64,000 bases of DNA from Acidobacteriota bacterium (GTDB lineage Bacteria; Acidobacteriota; Vicinamibacteria; Vicinamibacterales; UBA8438). The position numbers were made by a program, and so were the translations under genes. Location: positions 32,162 through 96,161 of the forward strand of contig VXRJ01000011.1 of NCBI GenBank assembly GCA_009838525.1, in the 5' to 3' direction. Position 1 is the stretch's first letter; the number at the start of each line of letters is the position of its first letter. This document shows positions 1 through 8,930 of the stretch, in pieces. A model generated the notes under the pieces. The model did not search any database and was not told where the DNA came from. It worked only from the letters and a program-made list of their open reading frames with translations.

Positions 1-6
1 CCGTCG

Positions 7-71
7 GCGCGCCTTTGCGGGCGCGTTGGAAGTTTCGCTGGCGCCAGACTTCTACGGAGCAAGCTCCTTGG
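7..71 (+). repeat. Dispersed palindromic repeat, family R2, copy 1
   Basis: About 65 bases that recur on the opposite strand at 4401-4464 with roughly 87 percent identity by eye, and in part at 47848-47863. The unit has two adjacent hairpins: one built on GCGCC..TTGCGGGCGC and one on GAAGTTTCGC..GCCAGACTTC, the latter containing the palindrome CTGGCGCCAG. It lies directly downstream of the small gene ending at 80, so it may act in transcript termination or 3' end protection. It is non-coding as far as can be seen. Confidence 0.6.
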
Positions 72-79
72 CAGCCCGG

Positions 80-289
80 TCAGTGGATGACCGTGTCGTC
101 GCCCATATCCTCCAATAACTCGAGGTGGATGGTCTCCAGGGAGCGGACGGCCTGGATCGCCAGATCCATCGCCTCCAGGCCGGTACACTCGGTCCTCTCC
201 GCCCGGAGGCGCCTGCGAGTCGCGCGCAGGGTGCGCAGCACCTGCGCCCGATCGAAGCGTTGACCCGCGCAGTGGTCACAGAATGCCAT
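80..289 (-). CDS. Small hypothetical protein with N-terminal CxxC
   Basis: A 69-residue protein that I do not recognise. Its start codon overlaps the stop of pruA (TAATG), so it is probably translationally coupled to pruA and part of the same transcript. The N-terminus carries FCDHC, a CxxC pair that could bind a metal or be redox active. The middle is Arg-rich, and the C-terminal half looks helical and acidic (LETIHLELLEDMGDD). With a single CxxC it could bind zinc as a dimer, but that is conjecture. The overlap and codon usage support a real gene; the function is unknown. Confidence 0.55.
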   Translation of the reverse strand: MAFCDHCAGQRFDRAQVLRTLRATRRRLRAERTECTGLEAMDLAIQAVRSLETIHLELLEDMGDDTVIH

Positions 290-1920
290 TAGTCAGCCTC
301 CATGTGCGGATAGCGGTAGTTGGTCGGCGGCACGAAGTTCTCCTTCGTCGTCCGTGTGCTCACCCACCGGATCAGGTTGAGGGCGCTGCCCGCCTTGTCG
401 TTGGTCCCTGAGGCGCGCGCGCCGCCAAAGGGCTGCTGCCCCACCACCGCGCCTGTCGGCTTGTCGTTGATGTAGAAGTTGCCCGCAGCGTTCACGAGCG
501 TTCGCTGCGCCCGATCAATCGCGTGGCGGTCGGTCGCGAAGATGGCTCCGGTCAGCGCGTAGGGCGAGGTCCGGTCGCACAGCTCGAGCGTCTCCGCGTA
601 CTTGTCGTCGTCGTAGACGTAGACCGTCAGGACGGGACCGAACAGTTCCACCTCCATCGTCCGGTACCGGGGATCGTGTGCCCGGATCACCGTCGGGGCG
701 ACGAAATAGCCGGTCGAATCGTCGCACGTGCCGCCGCAGACGACGTCCGCGTCGGCCGCGGCGCGAGCCTCGTCGATCGCCGTCTTCTGCGTCCTGTACG
801 ACGCGGCGTCGATCACCGAACCCATGAAGTTGGTGAGATCGGCGACGTCGCCGTACCGGATCCCGTCGATCTCGTGGCACCAGTCATCCGCGTGACGGTC
901 CCAGATGGACTTCGGGATGTAGGCCCGGCTGGCCGCGCTGCACTTCTGCCCGCTGTACTCGTAGGCGCCCCGGATGAGACCGGTCGCGAGGGCCGCCGGG
1001 TCCGCCGACGGGTGCGCGAAGATGAAGTCCTTGCCGCCCGTCTCGCCGACGATCCGGGGATAGCTCCGGTAGCCGGCGATATTTGCTCCAACCGCGCGCC
1101 ACATCCCCTGGAACACCTCCGTGCTGCCGGTGAAGTGAACGCCGCCGAGCGACGGGTGATTCATCGCCGGATCGCCGATCGCGCCACCGCTCCCCGGCAC
1201 GAAGTTGATTACCCCGTCGGGCAGCCCCGCCTCGCGGAGCAACTCCATCAGGTGCCATGCGGACAGGACCGCGGTCGAGGCGGGCTTCCAGATGACCGTG
1301 TTGCCCATCATCGCCGGGGCCGTCGGCAGGTTGCCGGCAATGGACGTGAAGTTGAATGGCGTAACCGCCAGGACGAAACCTTCAAGCGGTCGATATTCGA
1401 CGTAGTCCCACATCGCCGGCCCGTTCCCCGGCTGCTCGCCGAAGATCTGCGGCATGTAGGAGACGTTGTAGCGCCAGAAATCGATCAACTCGCACGCGGC
1501 ATCGATTTCCGCCTGCAAGATCGTCTTGCTCTGGTTGAGCATCGTGGCGGCGTTCACGATCGAGCGGTACTTGCCGGCGAGCAGCTCGGCGGCCCGCAGG
1601 AAGACCGCGGCGCGCGCTTCCCACGGCAACGCGGCCCACCCGGGACGCGCCGCCTCGGCCGCCGCCACCGCCTGGGCTACCGTATCCGCGTTCCCCCGGT
1701 GGAACCTCGCCAGCACATGTTGATGGTTGTGCGGCATCACGGCCTGGGCGATGTCACCGGTGCGGACCTGCTGGCCGCCGATGACGAGCGGGATCTCGAT
1801 CTGGTCGCCGGCGCACACCTGAAGCTGCGCTTTCAACTCCTCGCGCTCTGGCGAGCCGGGAGCGTAGGCGCGAACCGGCTCGTTGAGCGGGGCCGGCGCA
1901 TTGGTACGGGCGTTTATCAT
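289..1920 (-). CDS. pruA: 1-pyrroline-5-carboxylate dehydrogenase (ALDH4 type)
   Basis: A 543-residue NAD-dependent aldehyde dehydrogenase that oxidises glutamate semialdehyde (from P5C) to glutamate, the second step of proline catabolism. The length and sequence fit the ALDH4A1-type family (about 560 aa in eukaryotes) rather than the fused PutA. The catalytic Cys lies in YSGQKCSAAS near residue 327, and the general-base Glu in GETGGKD near residue 293. The ATG at 1920 is chosen because AGGAAGGAG lies 8-10 nt upstream and the protein begins at the family start; the open frame continues upstream without homology. The partner proline dehydrogenase is at 7146-8099, about 5 kb away and on the other strand, so the two steps are encoded separately. 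Confidence 0.95.
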   Translation of the reverse strand: MINARTNAPAPLNEPVRAYAPGSPEREELKAQLQVCAGDQIEIPLVIGGQQVRTGDIAQAVMPHNHQHVLARFHRGNADTVAQAVAAAEAARPGWAALPWEARAAVFLRAAELLAGKYRSIVNAATMLNQSKTILQAEIDAACELIDFWRYNVSYMPQIFGEQPGNGPAMWDYVEYRPLEGFVLAVTPFNFTSIAGNLPTAPAMMGNTVIWKPASTAVLSAWHLMELLREAGLPDGVINFVPGSGGAIGDPAMNHPSLGGVHFTGSTEVFQGMWRAVGANIAGYRSYPRIVGETGGKDFIFAHPSADPAALATGLIRGAYEYSGQKCSAASRAYIPKSIWDRHADDWCHEIDGIRYGDVADLTNFMGSVIDAASYRTQKTAIDEARAAADADVVCGGTCDDSTGYFVAPTVIRAHDPRYRTMEVELFGPVLTVYVYDDDKYAETLELCDRTSPYALTGAIFATDRHAIDRAQRTLVNAAGNFYINDKPTGAVVGQQPFGGARASGTNDKAGSALNLIRWVSTRTTKENFVPPTNYRYPHMEAD

Positions 1921-2048
1921 CGCGTAACGACTCCTTCCTCTTTCTCTTCGAACTCCAGGCCGTGGTGGAAACTCACGCCGCGCCCGATCGGTGCGGCGCG
2001 CGACTTCGCCACCAACTCCTAAGGGTACAGCACGCGGGCGAGTCCGGT

Positions 2049-3164
2049 TCAGCAGTCGCCGAAGCGGGACGGCGCGGTAACGTCGAGCGCGGGGTCGTGC
2101 TTCCGATCCACCAGGAGATCGCCCACGAGCGAGGCGGTGAGCGGAGCCAGCAGTATTCCGTTCCGGAAATGGCCGCAGGCGTAGACGAGGCCGGGCACGG
2201 AAACGGAACGGCCGATGACCGGCAGCGCGTCCGGCGTTGCCGGACGCAACCCGACACGCGCGCCCAGGAACGAGGCCTGCTCCACCTGGGGTGCAACCCG
2301 CGCGGTGGCGTCGATGAGGGAACGGACCCCCGCGACGGTCGCCCGCTCGTCGAACCCCACTTCCTCGATCGTCGCGCCGACCAGCACCGAGCCATCGCTC
2401 CAGGGAACCAGGTAGCAGTCGGGCGCCCAGACGACGCGGCGGAGCGGCGGCGTCGGCCATCCCACATGGAGAAGCTGCCCCCGCACGGGCCGGATCGGGA
2501 GCTGCGTCGCGCCGTCCACCTCGACCCGGCCGGACCAACTGCCAGCGGCGACGATTGCGGTCTCGCAGTTCATCGCGTTGCCCGAGGTTTCGATCCGCAC
2601 GCGGTTACCGTTCGCCCTGACGTGCGTCGCCTCCGCGGAGGTACGGAAGACGACGCCATGCGCGGTAGCGGCGCGGCGCAACGCGGCGGTCAGGTCCGAG
2701 GCGCCGACGAAGCCGTGGGACTGGACCAACAGGCCTGCCGACACCGACGGGGCAAGATGCGGCTCCGCCTCGCGGACGGCCTGGCCGTCGAGTCTCTCGG
2801 ACGGAATCCCGCGCTGTTGACAGGTGGCGTGTATGGAGTCGAGCCGAGCCGAGCCCGCGGAGTTCGACGCCACCTCGAGGGTACCGCTCCGGACGTACTG
2901 CACCGCGGCGCCGGAGTCTTCGACGACCCGCGCCACGAACTGATCGTAGAGATCGAGGCTGCGCGCGGCGAGGTCGAGCAGCACTCCCCGGTCGTGCGCT
3001 TCGATGAACGGAGCGAGCACGCCGGCCGAGGCCTGGGTCGCACCCTGACCGACCCGCCGGCGGTCGATGACCCGCACGCGGACACCGCGCCGGGCCAGTT
3101 CGTAGGCAATGGCACAGCCGACGATGCCGGCCCCGATGACGACGACGTCGGACCGTTGGTTCAA
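2049..3164 (-). CDS. thiO: FAD-dependent glycine/D-amino acid oxidase (ThiO-like)
   Basis: A 371-residue DAO-family flavoenzyme. The N-terminal Rossmann motif VVIGAGIVGCAIA (residues 8-20) binds FAD, followed by a DxR-type second strand (VRVIDRRRVGQGAT). The C-terminal GLRPATPDALPVIG and the CGHFRNGILLAP segment are typical of ThiO, which oxidises glycine to iminoglycine for the thiazole of thiamine. No other thiazole genes adjoin it; thiD is 41 kb away. It lies 128 bases upstream of pruA on the same strand, so a role as a general amino-acid oxidase beside proline catabolism is an alternative. The family is certain; the exact substrate is inferred. Confidence 0.85.
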   Translation of the reverse strand: MNQRSDVVVIGAGIVGCAIAYELARRGVRVRVIDRRRVGQGATQASAGVLAPFIEAHDRGVLLDLAARSLDLYDQFVARVVEDSGAAVQYVRSGTLEVASNSAGSARLDSIHATCQQRGIPSERLDGQAVREAEPHLAPSVSAGLLVQSHGFVGASDLTAALRRAATAHGVVFRTSAEATHVRANGNRVRIETSGNAMNCETAIVAAGSWSGRVEVDGATQLPIRPVRGQLLHVGWPTPPLRRVVWAPDCYLVPWSDGSVLVGATIEEVGFDERATVAGVRSLIDATARVAPQVEQASFLGARVGLRPATPDALPVIGRSVSVPGLVYACGHFRNGILLAPLTASLVGDLLVDRKHDPALDVTAPSRFGDC

Positions 3165-3227
3165 GGTGGCGTTCTACTGCGGCTTCAGGCCGGGAATCCG
3201 ACCGATCAGTCTACACAGGGGAGGGCG

Positions 3228-4385
3228 TCATTCAAAGAGCCGGGTGATGAAAATAAGGAGCCCCGGGATGCCGTACGCCACCACGAACACGGCGAGAACG
3301 GTCAGCTTGCGCGACCGGAGCGCGAGCCTGGTAACGCCGCGCGACGCGTCAAGCGGCACCCGCCGGATTGCGCGGATCGGATAGATCAGGAGCATCCCGC
3401 TCAGGTTGAACAGCAGATGCACCAGCGCGATCTGCAGCCCCACCTCCGCATTCGGTCCGGAAACGGCGAGCGCGGCGATCAGCCCCGTTACCGTCGTCCC
3501 CACGTTGGCGCCGATCGTGACGGGAAACGCCTGCTCGAGGGCAATCAGGCCCGCCCCGCCGAGCGGCACGAGCAGCGAGGTGGTGATGGAGCTCGACTGG
3601 ACCATGACGGTCACTAGGGCGCCCGCGAACATGGCCACGACGGCGCTCGCCTGCAGGGCGCCGTTGACCATCCGCTCCACCCGCGAGTGAACGGCCGACC
3701 GCAGCACTTTGACCAGCAGGAAGAGCGCGCCGAAGATGCAGCCCGCACTCAGCCCGATCAGCACCACCGCCTGCGCCCCCTGAACCGGCATGAGCGCCGC
3801 GATCCAGGCGAGCGGCGCAAAGCCCAGATCGATCGCCGTGCTGAGCGGGCTCTCGTACTCCACGCCCCCGATCCGGTCGCCGAGCAGGTTCGCCATGGCG
3901 ACGGCGGTGGTTCGGAGGTAGCCGGTCATCAGCTCGAGCGGCAGCAGGATGATCACCGTCAGGACGTTGAAGATGTCGTGGCAGATGGCGACCGGAAAGG
4001 CGCGCCCGAACTCGTCCTTCCGGCCGATGTGGGCCAGCGACACCAGCGTCGCGGTGACCGTCGTCCCGATGTTCGCTCCCATCACCATCGGGATGGCGTT
4101 GCCCAGGGGCAGTGGATTCTCGGGAGCGGCCACGAGGCCGACCACCATCGCGGTGGTGACCGACGAGCTCTGGACCAGCGTGGTGGCGAGAAGACCGACT
4201 ATCAGGCCGACGAAGGGGTTGGACGTGGCGGCGAAGAAGCTCTCGATTCTGTCCTGGCCCAACAGCTCGAAGCCTTCACCGAGGCCGTTGACGCCGACCA
4301 GGAAGACGAACAGGAGGCCGATCGCGCTCAGCAGCCGGGGAGCGACAGCGGGCTGACGATCAGGGGCCGGCGAGGTAGCGGGCAC
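3228..4385 (-). CDS. Na+/phosphate cotransporter family protein (NptA/SLC34-like)
   Basis: An integral membrane Na/Pi symporter family protein of about 385 residues. The duplicated signature is clear: TTLVQSSSVTT near residue 72 and TVMVQSSSITT near residue 262, each followed by a GANIGTTVT or GANVGTTVT re-entrant segment. About eight hydrophobic segments are visible. It should import phosphate with sodium. The frame opens upstream to a TTG at 4445, but that extension lies inside repeat copy 2 (4401-4464) and would add the odd N-terminus MEVPLARNFYGADSW; I therefore prefer the GTG at 4385. It lacks the C-terminal PhoU-like domain of the YjbB type. Confidence 0.88.
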   Translation of the reverse strand: MPATSPAPDRQPAVAPRLLSAIGLLFVFLVGVNGLGEGFELLGQDRIESFFAATSNPFVGLIVGLLATTLVQSSSVTTAMVVGLVAAPENPLPLGNAIPMVMGANIGTTVTATLVSLAHIGRKDEFGRAFPVAICHDIFNVLTVIILLPLELMTGYLRTTAVAMANLLGDRIGGVEYESPLSTAIDLGFAPLAWIAALMPVQGAQAVVLIGLSAGCIFGALFLLVKVLRSAVHSRVERMVNGALQASAVVAMFAGALVTVMVQSSSITTSLLVPLGGAGLIALEQAFPVTIGANVGTTVTGLIAALAVSGPNAEVGLQIALVHLLFNLSGMLLIYPIRAIRRVPLDASRGVTRLALRSRKLTVLAVFVVAYGIPGLLIFITRLFE

Positions 4386-4400
4386 GGCGACTTGAAGCTT

Positions 4401-4464
4401 CCAGGAGTCTGCGCCGTAGAAGTTTCGCGCCAGCGGAACTTCCAACGCGCCCGCAAGGGCGCGC
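4401..4464 (-). repeat. Dispersed palindromic repeat, family R2, copy 2
   Basis: The reverse complement of the unit at 7-71, with about eight mismatches in 62 aligned bases. It keeps both hairpins; here the second pairs GAAGTTcCGC with GCGcgAAACTTC. The 4386-4656 gap that contains it separates the divergent Na/Pi transporter and the proline-rich protein; beyond the repeat the gap holds a possible -10 box (CATAAT, about 4585-4590) for the rightward gene and nothing else I recognise. Confidence 0.6.
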
Positions 4465-4656
4465 TAGCTCTCTTGCAGCGCCCAGGCGGCCCCCCAACCG
4501 ACGCGGGCGCGCGCATTCTACATCACGTGGTCGTGCCGCAGGTTACAGGCGTGTATCGGACGCCTTTCAAATCGAACGGGATCGGGACATAATCAGATCC
4601 AGGGCACGAAAGGGCCTTGCGCTTGCCGCCCTGCTGGCGGGGCGAGGAGTGCCAGG

Positions 4657-5934
4657 ATGGACATAAGACCTGCGGCTTTCGTTGCCGCCGCCGCCGTGGT
4701 TGCCGGTGCGGCGGGTTTTGGCGCCTACCTCGCCGTCCGGGACAACGCGGGGTCGGGCGCCGACGCCGCGCCGGACGCGCAAGTGGCGATGGCGACCACC
4801 ACCGGCGTCGTGATGCCGGTCGACGCCACCGAGCAGGTGGTTGAACCGCCCCCGGTGGAACCGGCCCCGCCCGAACCGGGGCCGGGGGCTGCCGCGGCGG
4901 ACGCACCACTCGCGCCGCGTGTCGCGGAACGCCGGGCCGCACCGCCGCCTGCCCCATCGGCCCCCCCGGCGCCGGCGCCCGAACCGGAACCGGAGCCCGA
5001 GCCCGAGCCTGAACCGGCACCCGAGCTCAGCCCGGCCCCGGAGCCCGAAGTTGCCCCGACCGGCGAGAACGGCACGCGCGCTCCGGAATCCGAGCCGGCA
5101 ACCGATGTCGAGGTCAGCGCTCCCTCGGATGAGGCGACGCCGGATGTGGCGACGCCGGCCGAGGCTCGCGATTCCGTGGACGATCTCCCCAGGATCGACG
5201 GTTGGCGCCGTGTCGAGCGCCCCGTCGAGACGACTGCTTCGAAGGGGTCCGACGCCCCCGAGACGGCCGCCATCGATCCGGAACCGGTGGCGGTCGACGC
5301 GGACGGCTGGCCCGTAGCGCGCACGGCGGAGACGGCTGCCGGCTCCGCCGCCGGGGCGGCAGCCGGCTTCGACCCTTCCGGCGCGCCGACATTTCCCGGA
5401 TGGGACGTGTCGGAGGAAACGGTGCTCGAGGCCGACTCGGTGATTGGCCTCCAGATCGACACGCACGTCTCGAGTGACAGCGCCGAAATGGAGGACGACG
5501 TACAGGCGCGGGTCACCCGCGACGTCATCGAGCAGGATCGCGTCGTGATTCCGGCCGGTACCATCGTCATGGGCTCGGTCGTTCTGGTCGAGCAGGCGGG
5601 ACAGTTCCGTGGGACCGCACGTCTCGGCGTGCGCTTCCACACTATCGTCTTCGGCGACGGCGTGGAGACGCCGATCATGACCGAGACGGTCTACCGCGAA
5701 GGCGAATCGCAAGGAAAGCAGAACGCCGCAAAGGTCGGCGGCGGCGCCGTTGCCGGCGCGATTCTGGGCGCCATCTTCGGTGGCGGGCGCGGGGCGGCGA
5801 TCGGCGGGGCGGCGGGCGCATCGGCCGGGACGGCCGCCGCGGCGGCCGGCGACAGCGAGCCGGCGACTCTGGTTGCGGGCTCACTGGTCACGGTACGGCT
5901 GTCACGACCCGCCACCATCACGGTCGATCCGTAA
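4657..5934 (+). CDS. Exported proline-rich protein with glycine-zipper C-terminus
   Basis: A 425-residue protein that I do not recognise as a named family. Residues 5-28 form a signal anchor or signal peptide. Residues about 60-165 are low-complexity Pro/Glu-rich (EPEPEP repeats), likely a periplasm-spanning linker. The conserved part is C-terminal (about 245-425): a beta-rich stretch (VIPAGTIVMGSVVLVEQAG, then RLGVRFHTIVFGDG) followed by a Gly/Ala zipper (GAVAGAILGAIFGGG) and a short final strand. This resembles conserved acidobacterial envelope proteins and loosely the VirB10/TrbI barrel, in which a protein is written with tunable 'minimum strand' loops. It sits 16 bases upstream of the acyltransferase, so the two may be co-transcribed. 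Confidence 0.7.
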   Translation: MDIRPAAFVAAAAVVAGAAGFGAYLAVRDNAGSGADAAPDAQVAMATTTGVVMPVDATEQVVEPPPVEPAPPEPGPGAAAADAPLAPRVAERRAAPPPAPSAPPAPAPEPEPEPEPEPEPAPELSPAPEPEVAPTGENGTRAPESEPATDVEVSAPSDEATPDVATPAEARDSVDDLPRIDGWRRVERPVETTASKGSDAPETAAIDPEPVAVDADGWPVARTAETAAGSAAGAAAGFDPSGAPTFPGWDVSEETVLEADSVIGLQIDTHVSSDSAEMEDDVQARVTRDVIEQDRVVIPAGTIVMGSVVLVEQAGQFRGTARLGVRFHTIVFGDGVETPIMTETVYREGESQGKQNAAKVGGGAVAGAILGAIFGGGRGAAIGGAAGASAGTAAAAAGDSEPATLVAGSLVTVRLSRPATITVDP

Positions 5935-5950
5935 CTCGGGCGTTCAGCGG

Positions 5951-7117
5951 ATGCAACGCTCGACTGCTACCCTGCGCGGCGTGTCGCAGCCGGACGACAT
6001 CGCAGAAGCAGTCCTGAACCGCGACGAAGTGCTCCGCTACCTGCAGGGAGGCGGTGGACGCTCGCCCGACGAAGCACAGGCCGCGATTCAGGGCTACCTC
6101 GACGAACTCCGCACCACGCAACGCTACCGGATGTATCGCGCACTGCAGCATCCGGTCTACCCGATCCTCCGCAAGATCGAACGGATCGGGGAGCGGGTCG
6201 ATGTCGTCCGGACCGCGACGCGCCAGGGCCGCGTCATCTACGCGTCGAACCACAAGAGCCACATCGACTATCTGGTCCAGCCCCTCGTTCTGGACGACAA
6301 CGGCATCCGCCCGCCCGTCATCGCGGCCGGCATCAACCTGTTCGGCGGTGCGCTGGGCCTCATCCACAAGCATGTGACCGGCGCCATTCCTATCCGCCGG
6401 GAGACGAAGGATCCCGCGTATCTGGTCACCCTGAAGGCCTACGTCGCCGAGTCGTTGCGCCGGACCGACCTGTTCCTCTATCTCGAGGGCGGCCGCAGCT
6501 ACAGCGGCGCCCTGAAGCCGTTCAAGACGGGACTGCTCCATGCGGTGGCGTCAGCGAAGCGGAGCGACACGGTGGTCGTCCCCACCGCGATCGGCTACGA
6601 CCTCGTCCTGGAGGACTTCATCCTGTCGCGCCAGCAGGTGAAGCGCACGCAGCGGCCGTTCAGCCAGGAGGTGGCCGAGATGATCCGCTACGCGGTCGGA
6701 TACCGCTCGCGCAGCATCGTTACCTTCGGTGATCCGATTACGTTCGACGGATGCGACCCGGATGACCGGCGCGACATGGTGCGGCTGCAGAGGCGGATCC
6801 GTGAGGCGGTCGGCCGTTGCTACAAGGTGTTCCCGTCGGCGCTGATCGCCACCGCCCTGCGGCCGCCGATGGAGCGCGCCGAGCTGGAGGATCGGATCGA
6901 CCAGTTGATCGATGTCCTGCGATCCGCCGGCGCCAACCTGGACGTCATGACCGGCCGCGAAGCGCTGGACTTCGCGACCGAGCCACTCGCAACGCGCGGG
7001 ATCATCGTGGTCGACGGGGATCGCTACCGCGTGCGGCAGCGAATGGTGCTTCGCTATTACGCGCGCACCATAGAGCACCTCTTCGCCCCGCGCCGGGAAT
7101 CCGTCCTGACTCACTGA
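5951..7117 (+). CDS. Glycerol-3-phosphate acyltransferase (PlsB-like)
   Basis: A 388-residue LPLAT-superfamily acyltransferase, probably attaching the first acyl chain to glycerol-3-phosphate at the inner membrane. The HX4D catalytic motif NHKSHIDYL is near residue 99 and the substrate-binding block LYLEGGRSYSG near residue 178; these match PlsB/GPAT more than PlsC (FPEG). It is much shorter than E. coli PlsB (about 800 aa), lacking most of the N-terminal and C-terminal regions. The ATG at 5951 is in frame with a GTG at 5981; either could start the protein. A second acyltransferase is fused in the protein at 19423-22047, so both acylation steps may be encoded in this window. Confidence 0.85.
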   Translation: MQRSTATLRGVSQPDDIAEAVLNRDEVLRYLQGGGGRSPDEAQAAIQGYLDELRTTQRYRMYRALQHPVYPILRKIERIGERVDVVRTATRQGRVIYASNHKSHIDYLVQPLVLDDNGIRPPVIAAGINLFGGALGLIHKHVTGAIPIRRETKDPAYLVTLKAYVAESLRRTDLFLYLEGGRSYSGALKPFKTGLLHAVASAKRSDTVVVPTAIGYDLVLEDFILSRQQVKRTQRPFSQEVAEMIRYAVGYRSRSIVTFGDPITFDGCDPDDRRDMVRLQRRIREAVGRCYKVFPSALIATALRPPMERAELEDRIDQLIDVLRSAGANLDVMTGREALDFATEPLATRGIIVVDGDRYRVRQRMVLRYYARTIEHLFAPRRESVLTH

Positions 7118-7145
7118 GGCTCGGTGCAGGCGGCGCTGTTGACCC

Positions 7146-8099
7146 TTGCTCGTTGACCGGCTCTCCCGCTGGCTCTTCCTGACGGCCGCCGACAGCCGCC
7201 TGCTGAAGGCCGCCGCGACACGCTACGGCATGCGCGGCCCCGGCTCCCCGGCCGGGCGCTTCATCGGTGGACGCGATATCCCGGAAGCCATTGAATCGGC
7301 CCGCGCCCTCGAGCAGCGCGGCATGACCCACACGTTCAACTACCTGGGTGAACATGTCCGGACGACGGACGCGGCGGCGGAGGCGACGATGGCGTACGAA
7401 CGGGTGATCGATGAGGTGCGCGCCGCGGGGATGGAGTGCAACCTCTCGATCAAGCTGACCCAGCTCGGCCTCGAGCTAGACCCTGGCCTGTGCGAAGCGA
7501 ACCTGGAGCAGATTCTCGATAGAGCAGGTGCTTCCGGCTGTTTCGTCCGGGTCGACATGGAGCACTCGGCGCTATTGGAGGAGACGCTCCGAATCACCGT
7601 GGCGGCGCACGCCCGGCACCCGGATGTCGGCACCGTCCTGCAGTCGATGCTGCGCCGGACGCCGGACGATCTTGCCCGCCTCAACGAAGCGGGGGTACCG
7701 GTCCGGCTCGTGAAAGGCGCCTACCGGGAAGAGCCGGACATCGCGTTCCCCGAGAAGCGGGACGTCGACCGGGCATTCATCCGCCTCGCCGAGACGATGC
7801 TCGAAGACGGCGCCGAGCCCGCCTTCGGGACGCACGATCCGCGAATGATCAGGGCGGTGAACACCGCGGCGGCGGCGCGCGGCATATCGGCCGAGCGCTA
7901 CGAGTTCCAGATGCTCTACGGCGTCCGCCGCGACCTGCAGGCGGCGCTCGGCGCCAGGGGCTACGGTATCCGCATCTACCTGCCCTTCGGCGCCGACTGG
8001 TTCCCCTACTTCATGCGGCGCCTGGCGGAACGTCCCGCCAACGTGCTCTTCGTCGTCCGCAGCCTCCTGCACGAGCAGCTCGGCGCCCACCGGCCCTAG
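7146..8099 (+). CDS. Proline dehydrogenase, monofunctional (PRODH)
   Basis: A 317-residue FAD-dependent TIM-barrel enzyme oxidising proline to P5C and passing electrons to the quinone pool. Family motifs are visible: NLSIKLTQLGLELD, FVRVDMEHS, VRLVKGAYREE and YEFQMLYGVR, the last containing FAD and substrate contacts, and near the C-terminus YLPFGADWFPYFMRRLAERP with the substrate-binding Arg pair. The length is typical of stand-alone bacterial PRODH. The start is a TTG at 7146. The stop TAG is followed by CAG and a compact hairpin. It works with PruA (289-1920). Confidence 0.95.
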   Translation: MLVDRLSRWLFLTAADSRLLKAAATRYGMRGPGSPAGRFIGGRDIPEAIESARALEQRGMTHTFNYLGEHVRTTDAAAEATMAYERVIDEVRAAGMECNLSIKLTQLGLELDPGLCEANLEQILDRAGASGCFVRVDMEHSALLEETLRITVAAHARHPDVGTVLQSMLRRTPDDLARLNEAGVPVRLVKGAYREEPDIAFPEKRDVDRAFIRLAETMLEDGAEPAFGTHDPRMIRAVNTAAAARGISAERYEFQMLYGVRRDLQAALGARGYGIRIYLPFGADWFPYFMRRLAERPANVLFVVRSLLHEQLGAHRP

Positions 8100-8116
8100 C
8101 AGCCCGCATACGGGCT
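8098..8116. terminator. Hairpin between convergent genes
   Basis: AGCCCG-CATA-CGGGCT, a perfect 6-bp stem with a 4-nt loop directly after the PRODH stop codon and before the convergent SdpI-like gene. There is no U tract, so it would be a weak or factor-assisted terminator. The stop context TAGCAGCCCG is the same as the left end of repeat family R1, suggesting it may be a very decayed copy. Confidence 0.4.
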
Positions 8117-8144
8117 CCTGGCCAGATCCAGGGGCTGCCGCCGG

Positions 8145-8819
8145 CTACTCGCGCTCCGGATCGTCGCGCCACTGAACGTAGGAGTACCAACACAGTAGCG
8201 CCACCCAGGCGAGGAACAGTCCGAGGACGCCCGGCCACGGGAGGGGCACGCCCAACAGTCCGGGAACGATCAGCGCGGCGGCAACCGCAAGGGACGACTG
8301 CCCGGTGAAGCGATGGGAACGGACCCAGGACCGATCGCTCTTCAGCGTCCAGGGAGTTCGCAGACCGATCAGGGGATTCGGCTCCATCCGCTGCAGCGGC
8401 CAGCAGGCTGCCCCGATGATCAGGCATAGCACCCCGGCGCCGAGAGCCCAACTTCCTCGCTCATTGCCGGGCAATGGAACACTCCAATAGCCCAGGTACG
8501 TTCCGACGACGCCGAGAAACGTCAGGCCGAGCACCGCCGCGACTCCCAGCGCGGCGAGGTCGGCGATGGCGCCGTGGCGCCTCCAGACGAGCTTGAACAC
8601 GACCCATTGCACCGAAGCGATGGCCGGCAGTAGCCAGATCGACGACCGGGAGCCGTACGAGGTGATCTCTCCCTCCGCGTTCCAGTGGATCGGCACCTGT
8701 TCGGGGAGATCCGGCCAGATCCAGTACGCCGTGCCCCACATCGCCGCGAGGCAGAGAATGCCCCAGACGTCCGTGCGCCAGCGCCAGAATGGCGTGTCCA
8801 GAGATTCGCCCAGGGCCAT
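8145..8819 (-). CDS. SdpI/DUF1648 family membrane protein
   Basis: A 224-residue membrane protein with about six hydrophobic segments. The DUF1648 signature is visible near residue 40 (LPEQVPIHWNAEGEITSYGS), and the C-terminal SdpI-type segment is NPLIGLRTPWTLKSDRSWVR. In Bacillus, SdpI is the immunity and signal-transducing receptor for the SdpC toxin; in Gram-negatives the family is widespread and its role is mostly unknown. No SdpC-like partner adjoins it here. An AT-rich promoter-like stretch precedes its start. Confidence 0.8.
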   Translation of the reverse strand: MALGESLDTPFWRWRTDVWGILCLAAMWGTAYWIWPDLPEQVPIHWNAEGEITSYGSRSSIWLLPAIASVQWVVFKLVWRRHGAIADLAALGVAAVLGLTFLGVVGTYLGYWSVPLPGNERGSWALGAGVLCLIIGAACWPLQRMEPNPLIGLRTPWTLKSDRSWVRSHRFTGQSSLAVAAALIVPGLLGVPLPWPGVLGLFLAWVALLCWYSYVQWRDDPERE

Positions 8820-8930
8820 TGTTAATACTTCAGGTTATTTATCTTATTAAGAATGTCTAATTTCTAATGGCATATTAACTCTAGTGACCACTTCTATTAA
8901 TACTATTCCACAGGCGTCCCGGCGCAGGTG
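8820..8930. other. AT-rich intergenic islet
   Basis: The first 90 or so bases are strikingly AT-rich (runs such as TTATTTATCTTATTAAG and CTATTAATACTATTCC) inside otherwise very GC-rich DNA. The stretch lies upstream of the SdpI-like gene and downstream of a toxin gene. It can serve as the promoter of the former; several TATTAA/TTAATA hexamers are present on both strands. I see no small gene in it. The composition may mark recent acquisition of this toxin-rich patch. Confidence 0.5.

Noticed and set aside
15..263. Small frame containing WKFRWRQTSTEQ, similar to a frame near 4328-4516 on the other strand
   Set aside because: The similarity is caused by the shared R2 repeat, not by a conserved protein; each frame runs into unrelated sequence after the repeat.
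523..2022. Long open frame of about 500 codons on the plus strand opposite pruA
   Set aside because: It is the antisense of pruA, whose protein has a full dehydrogenase match. GC-rich codons leave antisense frames open; its product has no recognisable pattern.
1962..3617. Open frame of about 550 codons opposite thiO and the Na/Pi transporter
   Set aside because: Shadow of two real genes on the other strand; runs across their boundaries and has no motif.
4980..5045. EPEPEP-coding tandem repeat as a CRISPR or satellite
   Set aside because: The repeat follows codons of a Pro/Glu linker in an exported protein and has no spacers.
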